A DNA stretch of 64,000 bases from QIAW01 sp035487295. Lineage in GTDB: Bacteria; Acidobacteriota; Terriglobia; Terriglobales; Acidobacteriaceae. Under the pieces are notes generated by a model. That model was not told where the DNA came from. It did not search any database and worked only from the letters and a program-made list of their open reading frames with translations. The DNA lies in assembly GCA_035487295.1 (NCBI GenBank), contig DATHMH010000014.1, positions 124,001-188,000 on the forward strand, written 5' to 3'. The translations under genes and the position numbers were made by a program. Positions 1 to 8,406 of the stretch are shown here, piece after piece; positions within the stretch are counted from its first letter, which is position 1, and every line of letters starts with the position of its first letter.

Positions 1-174
1 TCCGCCCTGGTCTACGCCAGTCCGGTAGGTCTCCTGAAACCCACCTGAGCAAAAGAAAACGCCCCAGTACGTTACGTTCTCCGCGCTTCCTGCATCTAAC
101 CCACCCGAGGAAACAACTTGGCTCCGCTGCTTGCCAGTAACCACGTTGGGAGGAGGTAAGCCAAGGAGTGTCCT

Positions 175-417
175 TTGTCGCGCTTTCTAACCACCGCAGA
201 AGTAGCCGAGAAGCTACGCGTCCCCATCTCTTGGGTCAAAGAAAAGACCCGTAAACGTTGCCCCAAAGAGCAACAAATCCCTCACGTCAAACTCCCCGGC
301 GATAGGTACGTCCGTTTCCTTGAAGAACACATAGACGCGTGGATTGCTAATGGGTGCCGGCCTTTACGGACACAAAAATCTTCTACACAACCACTACTTG
401 ACAACGTATGTCGGTAA
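175..417 (+). CDS. excisionase-like helix-turn-helix protein
   Basis: Predicted 80-residue DNA-binding protein. The N-terminus (FLTTAEVAEKLRVP) reads as the first helices of a MerR/excisionase-type winged helix, followed by a basic patch and the wing-like segment PGDRYVRFLEEHIDAW. Start is TTG, chosen because AAGGAG lies about seven bases upstream. It is followed by a ribbon-helix-helix gene and an integrase on the same strand, so it probably acts as a recombination directionality factor or element repressor (inference). Residues after about 60 look unstructured. Confidence 0.75.
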   Translation: MSRFLTTAEVAEKLRVPISWVKEKTRKRCPKEQQIPHVKLPGDRYVRFLEEHIDAWIANGCRPLRTQKSSTQPLLDNVCR

Positions 418-433
418 GGCATACCATTCGCGT

Positions 434-571
434 ATGAAGAGAACTACTGTTTGGCTCACTGAACAACAACTCCAAAAACTTAAACAGCAGTCGAAGAAAA
501 CCGGACTGGCAATTGCCGAACTCGTCCGGCGCTTCATCGACGCTGGACTTCAGAAAGGAGCGCGACAATGA
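434..571 (+). CDS. small ribbon-helix-helix (CopG-like) protein
   Basis: 45-residue protein. The pattern is RTTVWLTEQQLQKL, then a helix with KKTGLAIAELVRRFID, which matches the beta-strand plus two helices of a ribbon-helix-helix DNA-binding fold. The ATG at 434 is chosen over an earlier in-frame start because it gives exactly this compact fold. Its stop codon overlaps the integrase start (ATGA), so the two are probably translationally coupled. Likely role: small transcriptional regulator of the integrase cassette (inference). Confidence 0.7.
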   Translation: MKRTTVWLTEQQLQKLKQQSKKTGLAIAELVRRFIDAGLQKGARQ

Positions 572-1884
572 AGAAGCAGAAAGGTTGTGTATTAGTAGAT
601 CGGGGAAAATGGGTTGTCCGATGGCGTGACAGCGTGCCGGATGGCAACGGCGGCAAAGTTCGCAAACTACGTTTCAAAATCCTCGGCGCTGTGACACCGG
701 AGCATCGGCGCAGTAAAGAGAGGAAAACCGGAAAGTTCCGTATCCCCGCTGAGATTCAACAACAAGCCGATGAACTGGTGAAAGCCTCCGCCGAATCAAC
801 CATGAGCGTGCTCATGACCGTTGAAGAAGCGGCCAGAATCTACTTCGCGGAGAGAAAGGATGCGATGCTCGCCGGGAGAATGAAGAAAAGAAGCTACACG
901 ACCCTTGAGGATCGGTGGAACCTCTACTTGAAAAACCGCGTCGGCAGTCGTGTACTCAGGGACTTCAAACAATCCGATGCCTATCGACTCTGGCAAGAGA
1001 TTTTCAAGGAAGCCGCAAAAGAAGGCCGCGACCTGAGCAAGCGCACCATGAGGCACATTCGATTCTGTCTCTCCGGCTTATTCACCTGGGCCATAAACAA
1101 CGGCCTTTATTCCGGCCACAATCCCTGCCAAGCGGATTTGCCCGAGGGACTTAGGGAAGGTGGTGAAACCCGTACCTACACACCCGCCGAAGTCTCGCAA
1201 AACCTCTCGCTGCTGGCCCCGAGCAAAAAAGCCCAAGCCATTGTCGCACTCTGTTACGGTGCGGGTCTGATACCGTCCGAATGGGCCGCGTTAAAGTGGG
1301 AAGACATGCAGATCACGGAAGACGGCGCGATTATCAACCTCGTCCGAAGCTACTGCGACGGGCAATTGGACGAACGGCGGCTAAAAACCCGAAACAGGAA
1401 GGATTATGTGGTGATCGACCAGCTCATTCTCGATTACGTTGAGGCGTACCGGCAGGAGCTTGGTGGAATCACAGAAGGCTTCATGTTCATGGGGAAGAAG
1501 AACGGAATATTAAACTACCGCTCGTTCTATCGGTACACGATGCAGCCGTTACTCAATCGCTGCACGTGTGGAAAGACGCGGAAGGAACACACCAAGAACT
1601 ACGCCCATCAATTCAAACGCGACGAAAGTCTTCCTGTCTGGGGCGGATGGTATGGCTTTAGACGCTGCACGGGAACGGTTGTTGCCAAGGGTCAAGGCGG
1701 GGCACTGCAAATCAACAGTGCGGCGTCGGTTCTTCGCAATACGCCCACTGTGGCGCTCAAGCACTACGTTCAGCACACAGCGCAGGAAAAACGGGCAACA
1801 CGGGTACATGAAGAACTAGCGAAACTGGAACAGCGCAAGAACTCATCGGTCGTTCTGAGCGGCGCACTCATGTCCGTTCAATAG
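568..1884 (+). CDS. tyrosine recombinase/integrase with degenerate catalytic residues
   Basis: 438 residues. The N-terminal half has an arm-binding and SAM-like core-binding region (about residues 85-185). The C-terminal half is a phage-integrase catalytic domain. The nucleophile is Tyr400 in ALKHYVQ, the beta-hairpin Lys is probably K273, and Arg365 in WYGFRR is kept. Three usual active-site residues differ: the box I Arg (normally GLRPSE) is Ile235 in GLIPSE, the HxxR His is Tyr362, and the LRH/LGH His is Asn391. The Tyr variant occurs in some related integrases (recollection), but loss of the box I Arg is unusual. The gene ends 86 bp before the 3' end of a tRNA gene, the normal arrangement of an integrative element. 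The rest of the element would lie left of the window. Confidence 0.9.
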   Translation: MKKQKGCVLVDRGKWVVRWRDSVPDGNGGKVRKLRFKILGAVTPEHRRSKERKTGKFRIPAEIQQQADELVKASAESTMSVLMTVEEAARIYFAERKDAMLAGRMKKRSYTTLEDRWNLYLKNRVGSRVLRDFKQSDAYRLWQEIFKEAAKEGRDLSKRTMRHIRFCLSGLFTWAINNGLYSGHNPCQADLPEGLREGGETRTYTPAEVSQNLSLLAPSKKAQAIVALCYGAGLIPSEWAALKWEDMQITEDGAIINLVRSYCDGQLDERRLKTRNRKDYVVIDQLILDYVEAYRQELGGITEGFMFMGKKNGILNYRSFYRYTMQPLLNRCTCGKTRKEHTKNYAHQFKRDESLPVWGGWYGFRRCTGTVVAKGQGGALQINSAASVLRNTPTVALKHYVQHTAQEKRATRVHEELAKLEQRKNSSVVLSGALMSVQ

Positions 1885-1970
1885 CCGATTGTTCAGTGAT
1901 TGTTCAGCAGCGAATGTAAAACAGAGCTTTCTAATTCACTCCAACCTTTTGAAAATTTAAGTATTTAGGT

Positions 1971-2047
1971 TGGTGGCGGCGGTAGGACTCGAACCTACGA
2001 CCTACGGATTATGAGACCGTCGCTCTAACCACCTGAGCTACACCGCC
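1971..2047 (-). tRNA. tRNA-Met (CAT anticodon)
   Basis: Read on the minus strand, the sequence folds as a full cloverleaf. The acceptor GGCGGTG pairs with CGCCGCC, the D-arm is GCTC/GAGC, the anticodon stem ACGGT/TCCGT-type carries CTCATAA, and the T-arm is GTAGG-TTCGAGT-CCTAC. CCA is encoded at 1971-1973. The CAT anticodon and sequence resemble elongator tRNA-Met; a lysidine-modified tRNA-Ile2 cannot be excluded by eye. Its 3' end faces the integrase, which makes it the likely attachment site. Confidence 0.93.
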
Positions 2048-2304
2048 ACGGTTAACTGCTTAGGAAGGATATAGACTTCGCCGCTTCAAGCAGGAATTTT
2101 ATTTTATCATCCCAATTGTCAAGGCATTTGACCGCTACTTAATTTTCTTTCTCTTCCCGGGAATTTTCGTGAAATGATATGCCGCTTGCATTCACAATCT
2201 TTTGTTGCAGATCATATTCGTCGGGCCCCTGACGCAGCTTCGTCGTTTAACTGCATCTGTAAAATTCATTTGTAAAAATCGGTAGCAGCATTTGGAGGTC
2301 GTAC

Positions 2305-5274
2305 ATGATCTTGAAGCGGCTGTTTATTTCCCTGGGTTTTGTGGGCCTTTTCCTGACTTCAACCGTCACCCTTCAGGCGCAGTATGGACCTGAGACCTGC
2401 CGCCAGGGCTTTGTTTGGCGTGAGGCCTGCGGCCCCAACGATCATGTTTGTGTTCCGCCCGCTACCCGTAGCCAGGCGGCACAGGATAACAGCCAGGCCA
2501 ATGCCCGTCGCGAACCGCACGGCGGCCCTTATGGGCCTGATACCTGCCGCCAGGGTTTCGTGTGGCGCGAGGCCTGCGGTCCGCAAGACCACGTGTGCGT
2601 TCCGCCGGCAACGCGCAGCCAGGCTGCCCAAGATGACGCCCAGGCGCTCTCCCGCTTTCAGAATCCGCCGGTTTTGTGGGATGTGCTGACCCAGCACCAG
2701 GACTCGGCTCGCACCGGCGCGCAGTTGCACGAAACCACCCTTAAGCCTGTGAACGTTACGCCCGCGACTTTTGGCCGGCTCTACGAGCGCAATGTGGAAG
2801 GCCAGGTGATTACGCAGCCGCTTTACGTGAGCAATCAGTCCATTCCGGGCAAAGGCCTGCACAACGTCGTTTACGTTGCCACACGCAAGAACTGGGTTTA
2901 TGCCTTCGACGCAGATGATACCGATCCTGATCCTACCCACGGACTTATCTGGAGCAGTCCGGTGCAAATCGAACCCGCGGCGGCGGCGCCCGGCATGTGT
3001 GGCGAAACCCACGGACCTTTAGGCATCACCAGCACGCCAGTCATAGACCGCGTTTCCGACACGATGTATGTAGTCGCACGCAAATCCGATGGCACCATCT
3101 GGCTGCATGCCCTCGATATCGCCACAGGGCTTGCCAAGGCGGGAACACCCGGCGCGGTACAGATTACTGCTAACGTAGGCGGCATCAATTTCGACCGGAA
3201 CCTGGAACTCAACCGCGCTGCCTTGCTCTTCCACGATGGCGCTATTTATCTCGGCTTCAGCGCTTTGAACTGCGACAATGCCGGCTGGCACGGATGGGTG
3301 CTGCAATACCGCGCTCCCGATCTAACGCAGGTCGGGGCTTTTGTTACAACCACCAGCAGCAACGGCGGCGGCGTATGGCAATCAGGCAATGGATTGGTTG
3401 CTGACAACGACGGAAACATTTATTTCACCACCGGCAACGGTCCAGTCGGTGGTGCGAACGATCTGGGAGAAAGTTTCGTGAAGCTTCATGCCGGCCCGCA
3501 TCCCTTTTACGGACTCACCCTTGCCGGCCACTACGCCGTCAGTAATTTTGCGGCCCTCAACGGGGGCGATACCGATTTGGGCTCCGGGGGCACGGTGCTT
3601 CTTCCCGGCAGCCGGCTGGTTGGCGGGGGCAAGCAAGGCAAGCTCTACGTCTTCAACACAGCGACCATGGCGCTCTCGCAAAATCCTGCATCGGGTGGGC
3701 CGGTGCCGCCGGGAGGCTCCGACGGATTTCAGGCTTACATCAATACCTGGCATGACGATACCAGCGATGTAGCTTGCACCAATGTTTCTTTTCTCGGACG
3801 CATATGCTTTATGGCACACCACCGTTATGAGGATGGCGAGCTAACCGGGCCCAATATTCATGGCGCGCCGATCTATTGGGATGAGGCCAACGCCGCCTAC
3901 GGCCTTCTCTATGGCATGCCCGAGAAAGATTACCTACGTGCCTTGCGCTACAACCATGCCACACACACCCTGGACACCACGCCCACTGTCATGAGCAGCC
4001 TGCGCTCCCCCGATGGCATGCCGGGGTCGTTTCTGGCGCTCTCAGCCAATGGCAATGCCAACGGTATTATCTGGGCTTTGGTTCCCAAGTCTGATGGCCA
4101 GTGGCAGAACGTACCGGGAAGACTGGTCGCTTTCGATGCGCTTACGCTGCATGAGCTTTGGCGCGACGATGATGACATAGCATTTTCTAAATTCACTCCG
4201 CCCACTGTGGCCGGGGGCAAAGTTTTTCGTCCGACCTTTGCCGACAAGCTGGTTGTCTATGGGTTAAAGGCCGGGCCAGACCCGGCTCCGTGTTACAACA
4301 TCGCGCAAAAATATCAGAATTACACTGGAGTTGATGGCATTCTCGGAGCACCGACCATTCCCGAATCCATCGCTCCTGACGGCGTAGGTCATTATCGGCA
4401 CTATCAGGGCGGCTCCATTTACTGGACGCCAACCACCTGCGCCTATGAGGTGCAGGGTGCTATCGTTGGCAAGTGGCAGGCGCTAGGCTGGGAAACCAGC
4501 GTCCTGGGTTATCCCGTGACCGATGAGACGGTGACCCCCGATGGCATTGGCCGCTATAACCACTTCCAGCATGGCTCCATTTATTGGACGCCACTCACTG
4601 GCGCCTACGAAGTGCATGGCCTGATACGCGACCGGTGGGCCGCACTGGGATGGGAGCGCAGCACGCTCGGTTACCCCATCAGCGATGAGACTGACGAGAT
4701 CGATGGCAGCGGGCGCTTCAGCCTGTTCGAGCACGGCTCAATTCATTGGAATCACACGACCAACGCTATCACCGTGAACTCCCATGCGGGCGTGCTGATG
4801 AGCCCGATGCGGGGCAACATTGATCGCCCTGGCTCTGATATCGCAAACATGAACCTGCCCGCGGCCAATGCGGCGATGTGCCAGCAGCAATGCACCGATA
4901 ATGCTTCATGCCGGAGTTGGACTTACGTGAACCCTGGCGTCCAGGGTCCACAAGCCCGCTGCTGGCTCAAAAATGCCATACCTCTCGAGCAGGGCAATGC
5001 CTGTTGCACCTCGGGCGTCAAGGTTGATGTTCATCCCGCCAACATGCATAACCTGGAGGGCACAGTAGATCGGCCCGGCTCCGACTTCGCCAATTTCGAC
5101 CTGCCCAGCGCCGACTTTCGTCTGTGCCAGGGCGAGTGTTCACTGAATGGCACGTGCCAATCCTGGGCCTATGTTGAGCCAAACACCATCCAAGGTCCCA
5201 ACCCACGCTGCTGGCTCAAAAATGCTGCGGCAGCACCGGCAAATAATGGCTGTTGCGTCTCAGGAACAAAGTAA
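2305..5274 (+). CDS. secreted beta-propeller protein with LGFP repeats and PAN-like domains
   Basis: 989 residues with a signal peptide (about 1-27, ending LQAQ). After it come two near-identical copies of a Cys-containing segment (YGPETCRQGFVWREACGP and YGPDTCRQGFVWREACGP). Next is a long quinoprotein/PQQ-like beta-propeller (about residues 125-650; NVVYVATRKNWVYAFDA-type blades), then three LGFP repeats (LGAPTIPE, LGYPVTDE, LGYPISDE). The C-terminus has two PAN/Apple-like Cys-rich modules (RPGSDIANMNLP and RPGSDFANFDLP, each with CRSW/CQSW and CWLKN). The start has GGAGG upstream. LGFP repeats are known in wall-associated proteins and PAN domains in protein or carbohydrate adhesion. An extracellular adhesive or substrate-capturing role is likely (inference). 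No specific enzyme activity is assignable. Confidence 0.85.
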   Translation: MILKRLFISLGFVGLFLTSTVTLQAQYGPETCRQGFVWREACGPNDHVCVPPATRSQAAQDNSQANARREPHGGPYGPDTCRQGFVWREACGPQDHVCVPPATRSQAAQDDAQALSRFQNPPVLWDVLTQHQDSARTGAQLHETTLKPVNVTPATFGRLYERNVEGQVITQPLYVSNQSIPGKGLHNVVYVATRKNWVYAFDADDTDPDPTHGLIWSSPVQIEPAAAAPGMCGETHGPLGITSTPVIDRVSDTMYVVARKSDGTIWLHALDIATGLAKAGTPGAVQITANVGGINFDRNLELNRAALLFHDGAIYLGFSALNCDNAGWHGWVLQYRAPDLTQVGAFVTTTSSNGGGVWQSGNGLVADNDGNIYFTTGNGPVGGANDLGESFVKLHAGPHPFYGLTLAGHYAVSNFAALNGGDTDLGSGGTVLLPGSRLVGGGKQGKLYVFNTATMALSQNPASGGPVPPGGSDGFQAYINTWHDDTSDVACTNVSFLGRICFMAHHRYEDGELTGPNIHGAPIYWDEANAAYGLLYGMPEKDYLRALRYNHATHTLDTTPTVMSSLRSPDGMPGSFLALSANGNANGIIWALVPKSDGQWQNVPGRLVAFDALTLHELWRDDDDIAFSKFTPPTVAGGKVFRPTFADKLVVYGLKAGPDPAPCYNIAQKYQNYTGVDGILGAPTIPESIAPDGVGHYRHYQGGSIYWTPTTCAYEVQGAIVGKWQALGWETSVLGYPVTDETVTPDGIGRYNHFQHGSIYWTPLTGAYEVHGLIRDRWAALGWERSTLGYPISDETDEIDGSGRFSLFEHGSIHWNHTTNAITVNSHAGVLMSPMRGNIDRPGSDIANMNLPAANAAMCQQQCTDNASCRSWTYVNPGVQGPQARCWLKNAIPLEQGNACCTSGVKVDVHPANMHNLEGTVDRPGSDFANFDLPSADFRLCQGECSLNGTCQSWAYVEPNTIQGPNPRCWLKNAAAAPANNGCCVSGTK

Positions 5275-5281
5275 TGTAGTG

Positions 5282-5347
5282 GCCGAGCCTCGGATAGACA
5301 AATGAAGTTATGCCAAATCGCCTTCATTAATTCGGGGTTCGGCTTTT
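5282..5347 (+). terminator. nested stem-loop terminator
   Basis: GCCGAGCC at 5282-5289 pairs with GGTTCGGC at 5336-5343 (one G-T wobble). Inside it AATGAAG (5301-5307) pairs with CTTCATT (5322-5328). TTTT follows the outer stem. It lies eight bases after the stop of the propeller gene. Confidence 0.55.
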
Positions 5348-5448
5348 CCAGTTTTTGCGCGGATTCCAGCGGAATTCTTCGTCTTTTTTGACGGCAAATC
5401 TTTACATTTCTCCACCAATTTGGCTTCGGGTCGCATCTAAATCCATCG

Positions 5449-5454
5449 TATAAT
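5449..5454 (+). promoter_or_regulatory. possible -10 box of the S41 gene
   Basis: A perfect TATAAT lies about 100 bp before the ATG at 5553. No convincing -35 box is visible at 17 bp spacing, so this is a weak call. Confidence 0.3.
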
Positions 5455-5552
5455 GGGATTCACAGGTTTAACGCAAATCCTGCCCCCAAAACTTTCAGTA
5501 GCACCTAAAGCACGGAGCAGCGTCTAACCACTCTGATCAGGAATATCCAAAA

Positions 5553-6767
5553 ATGATTTCTACGCGAGTCAAAGCATTTATCCTCACCATCTCTCTTGCC
5601 CTTGTACTGTTCATTATTGCCGGCGGTCTGGGCGTATACGCTTCTTCCGACAGCAGCGAAGGAGCCTATAAAGAGCTGGGCGTTTACAGTGAAGTGCTCT
5701 CCCGCATCCGCAGCGAGTATGTGGAAGAGCCCAACATGCCGGCGGTGACCGATGGCGCCCTGCATGGGCTGCTGGAATCGCTTGATCCGAACTCCAGCTA
5801 TCTGTCGCCCGAAGAATATAAGAAATACAAGGCGCGCAAAGCCGAGGGCAAAGCGGATATTGGAGCCACAGTTTCCAAGCGCTTCGGCTACGCGGCCATC
5901 GTTTCCGTCATTCCCGGAGGCCCGGCAGACAAGGCCGGCCTGCAGAACGGCGACATCCTGGAGGCCATCGAGGGCAAGAGTTCGCGCGAGATGTCTCTGG
6001 CTGAGATTCATAACATGCTCGCCGGCGCGCCGGGATCTAACATTAACTTTTCTGTAGTCCGCGCCCGCCGCGCTGAACCGCAAAAAGTCACGGTGACGCG
6101 CGATGTGGTGAGCATTCCCACGGCCAATGACAAGATGCTGGAAGCCAACGTGGGCTATGTGAAAGTGGATGCCCTCAGCAAAGGCAAATCGCAGGAGGTT
6201 GCGAGCAAGATCAAAGACCTGCAGAAATCGGGGGCGAAAAAGCTGATCCTGGATTTGCGCAATGTTTCCGAGGGCGAACCTTCGGAAGGCATCGCGATCG
6301 CTAACCTGTTCCTGAATCACGGCCTGATCACATTTCTTGCCGGCCAGAAGTATGCGCGTGAGAGCTACAATGCCGACCCCCAGAAGGCAATCTCTACCTT
6401 GCCCCTGGTCGTGCTGGTGAATCACAACACCTTTGGCGCAGCCGAAATTGTGGCTGCCGCCATCCTCGATAATGCCCGCGGCGACGTGCTGGGAGATAAG
6501 ACCTTCGGCAACGGTTCGGTACAGAAGGTGATTGAGATCCCCGATGGTTCGGCGCTCATTCTTTCCGTCGCCAAATACTACACACCTTCGGGCAAGGCGA
6601 TTCAGGATAATGCCGTAACTCCGAATATCCTCGTGGCTTCCGATGAAGACGCGCTTGTTCCCGATGATGAAGAAGTTGCGCCCGAGAGTCCGGACACAAA
6701 ACCGGAGCAGAAGAAAGAAGATGAGCAGTTGCAACGCGCCGTGGAAGTCCTGAAGAACCACGCTTAA
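5553..6767 (+). CDS. S41-family C-terminal processing protease homologue, predicted inactive
   Basis: 404 residues. The N-terminus is a signal anchor (about residues 7-30, LTISLALVLFIIAGGLGVYA). It is followed by a helical N-domain, a PDZ domain (about 105-185, with GGPADKAGLQNGDILEAI) and an S41 peptidase domain (about 195-365). In CtpA/Prc enzymes the nucleophile is the middle Ser of SASAS, with a Lys 25 residues later in FGKGxxQ. Here the aligned segments are NTFGAAEI and FGNGSVQ, so the Ser position is Gly295 and the Lys position is Asn320, exactly 25 apart. The third residue, Gln324, is kept. The fold is intact with no stops, so this is probably a periplasmic pseudoprotease that binds C-terminal peptides (inference). 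The C-terminal tail is acidic and Lys-rich. A terminator follows at 6849. Confidence 0.88.
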   Translation: MISTRVKAFILTISLALVLFIIAGGLGVYASSDSSEGAYKELGVYSEVLSRIRSEYVEEPNMPAVTDGALHGLLESLDPNSSYLSPEEYKKYKARKAEGKADIGATVSKRFGYAAIVSVIPGGPADKAGLQNGDILEAIEGKSSREMSLAEIHNMLAGAPGSNINFSVVRARRAEPQKVTVTRDVVSIPTANDKMLEANVGYVKVDALSKGKSQEVASKIKDLQKSGAKKLILDLRNVSEGEPSEGIAIANLFLNHGLITFLAGQKYARESYNADPQKAISTLPLVVLVNHNTFGAAEIVAAAILDNARGDVLGDKTFGNGSVQKVIEIPDGSALILSVAKYYTPSGKAIQDNAVTPNILVASDEDALVPDDEEVAPESPDTKPEQKKEDEQLQRAVEVLKNHA

Positions 6768-6774
6768 AGCACCT

Positions 6775-6801
6775 ACAAGCTGCAAGTTACAAGCTACAAG
6801 G
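6775..6801. repeat. dispersed AAGTTACAAGCT-type repeat
   Basis: Contains GCAAGTTACAAGCTACAAGG. Close relatives occur at 29325-29353, 11754-11787 (reverse orientation), 44981-45000 (reverse) and 61270-61301, and a partial inverted copy at 6904-6917. All are intergenic. Confidence 0.65.
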
Positions 6802-6848
6802 AAAAACTGCTTACCGCGGATTTAACTTGATTACGCGGATTGGAAAAG

Positions 6849-6874
6849 AAAAGCCCGGTTCGAACCGGGCTTTT
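6849..6874. terminator. bidirectional Rho-independent terminator
   Basis: AAAAGCCCGGTT pairs perfectly with AACCGGGCTTTT around a CG centre, giving a self-complementary hairpin with A and T tracts on either side. It lies between the convergent S41 gene and trehalose-synthase gene and can serve both. Confidence 0.9.
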
Positions 6875-6919
6875 GATTTATCAAGAGTCATTGGCAGTTT
6901 CTTGAAGCTTGTAACTGTC

Positions 6920-8359
6920 TTACGACGGTTTTGCCGGCTTTGCCATTCCTAATAACAACTGGAACAAAACCAGCCAGCGCCTGATGTTGGAAGTGATCAG
7001 GAAATTTTCTTTCACGTGCTCGCGGCCGTTTTTGCCAAGCTGCCGGGCAAAGTCGGGATGGGTGAGCAAATAGCGTATCTGGTAGGCGCAGCCCTCGACC
7101 GAGTGCACCAGGATGCCGGTAAGTTTATGGATCACCTGCGTGGGAATGCCGCCCACCGCGCCGGCAATCGTAGGTTTGCCTTTCCACAGGGCTTCGGTAA
7201 CGGTGAGTCCGAAACCTTCTTTGAGCGATTTCTGGATCACGATGGTAGAGGCCTGCTGCAGCGCGTTAATCTCGGTTGCGGACCAGGGTGGAAGGTTCAG
7301 GATGATAATGTCGAGGTCGTCACCGGCGGCTTCCATCACCTCAGCGAGCACGGCCGCGCCTTCCGGATCGTCGGTGGCTCCGCCACCAGCCAGCACGAGC
7401 TGGCAATCCACATACTTCTTGGCCAGCTTGTAGGCCTGGATGACCCCAACCGGGTCTTTGAGCCGATCAAAGCGGGAAATCTGCGTAATGATGGGACGCG
7501 AGCGGTCAATGCCAAAATCTTCGCAGACTTTCTGCACCAGTTCCTCATCCACCGGCTTGTTTTTTTCCGAGAGCGGATCAATGCAGGGATAAAACAAATA
7601 CTGCGGTATGGCAAGCTGCTGGGTAAAAGCCGGGGAAGAAAAAATCGCGGCATCGTATTGCTCCACGAAGGGCCGCAAAAACTTCCAGACGTCGGGATGT
7701 GGGTTTGAGAGATCGATGTGGCAGCGCCAGATCCAGCGGCCGCGGTCGCCCTTGGAGCGGATGAGCCCCACCGGCTGCGGATCGTGAATCACGAACAGGT
7801 CTTCCACGAAATCCATGCGCTGGCGGTTCTGCTCGTTAACCATCTGAAACAGGTCGAGAATTTCCTTGGTAACGAGGTACTCTCCCCCGTGCAGGGCATT
7901 GTGGAAGCCCTTGGTGATTTCAAAGAAGTCGTTGCCGCCGGTGATGACCTCCCACTTGGTATGGATCTCGAGCTCGTTCATCAGCGGAACCAGGCGGTTC
8001 AAAATCTCGGCCACGCCGCCGCCCACCGCGGTGGAGTTGACCATTTTTACGGATTTGCCCCGCAGATAGCGCGCGAGGAAATATAACTCATCAATGCCGG
8101 CCTTGCCGACAATGGGCACGTAGTCATTCAACCTGGGAGGCGGTGGAGGCGGTGGAGGCGTTTCGCTGACCTTGTATTTGCGGCGCTCACGGGCGGGCGG
8201 GATAGGGATGACTTCGGGATTGCGACGCTCCACCTGGGGCGCGTCGGGCTGCGGAGAAGTTTCAGTCGCAATTTTTTGTTCAACGGTTTGGGTGCGGACG
8301 CCTCCGTTCTGCGGCGCTGCTTCCGGAGTTTGTTTAGAATCCTTGTCTTTCTGGTTCAT
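6920..8359 (-). CDS. treT: GT4-family trehalose synthase (TreT-like)
   Basis: 479 residues. The core from about residue 80 matches GT4 trehalose glycosyltransferring synthases, which join NDP-glucose and glucose. Features are MVNSTAVGGGVAEIL near the start of the Rossmann fold, ITGGNDFFEITKGFHNALHG, and the nucleotide-sugar EX7E motif in EGFGLTVTEALWKGKP. The first 80 residues are a low-complexity extension ending in eight consecutive prolines (68-75), not part of the enzyme fold. The product would be cytoplasmic trehalose for osmotic or desiccation protection. It follows a DUF5752-like gene by 47 bp and probably shares its transcript. Acceptor and donor preference cannot be read from sequence. 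Confidence 0.85.
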   Translation of the reverse strand: MNQKDKDSKQTPEAAPQNGGVRTQTVEQKIATETSPQPDAPQVERRNPEVIPIPPARERRKYKVSETPPPPPPPPRLNDYVPIVGKAGIDELYFLARYLRGKSVKMVNSTAVGGGVAEILNRLVPLMNELEIHTKWEVITGGNDFFEITKGFHNALHGGEYLVTKEILDLFQMVNEQNRQRMDFVEDLFVIHDPQPVGLIRSKGDRGRWIWRCHIDLSNPHPDVWKFLRPFVEQYDAAIFSSPAFTQQLAIPQYLFYPCIDPLSEKNKPVDEELVQKVCEDFGIDRSRPIITQISRFDRLKDPVGVIQAYKLAKKYVDCQLVLAGGGATDDPEGAAVLAEVMEAAGDDLDIIILNLPPWSATEINALQQASTIVIQKSLKEGFGLTVTEALWKGKPTIAGAVGGIPTQVIHKLTGILVHSVEGCAYQIRYLLTHPDFARQLGKNGREHVKENFLITSNIRRWLVLFQLLLGMAKPAKPS

Positions 8360-8406
8360 GCCTATCCCTCACCTGACAATCGTGTCTTTTTCCCTTGTCT
8401 ATCCAT

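Noticed and set aside
2359..3012. 217-residue minus-strand frame opposite the propeller gene
   Set aside because: Shadow of a high-G+C coding strand. The plus-strand protein has a signal peptide and recognisable domains.
5505..6785. 426-residue minus-strand frame opposite the S41 gene
   Set aside because: It mirrors the entire S41 gene. The plus-strand product has clear PDZ and S41 domains; the shadow has none.
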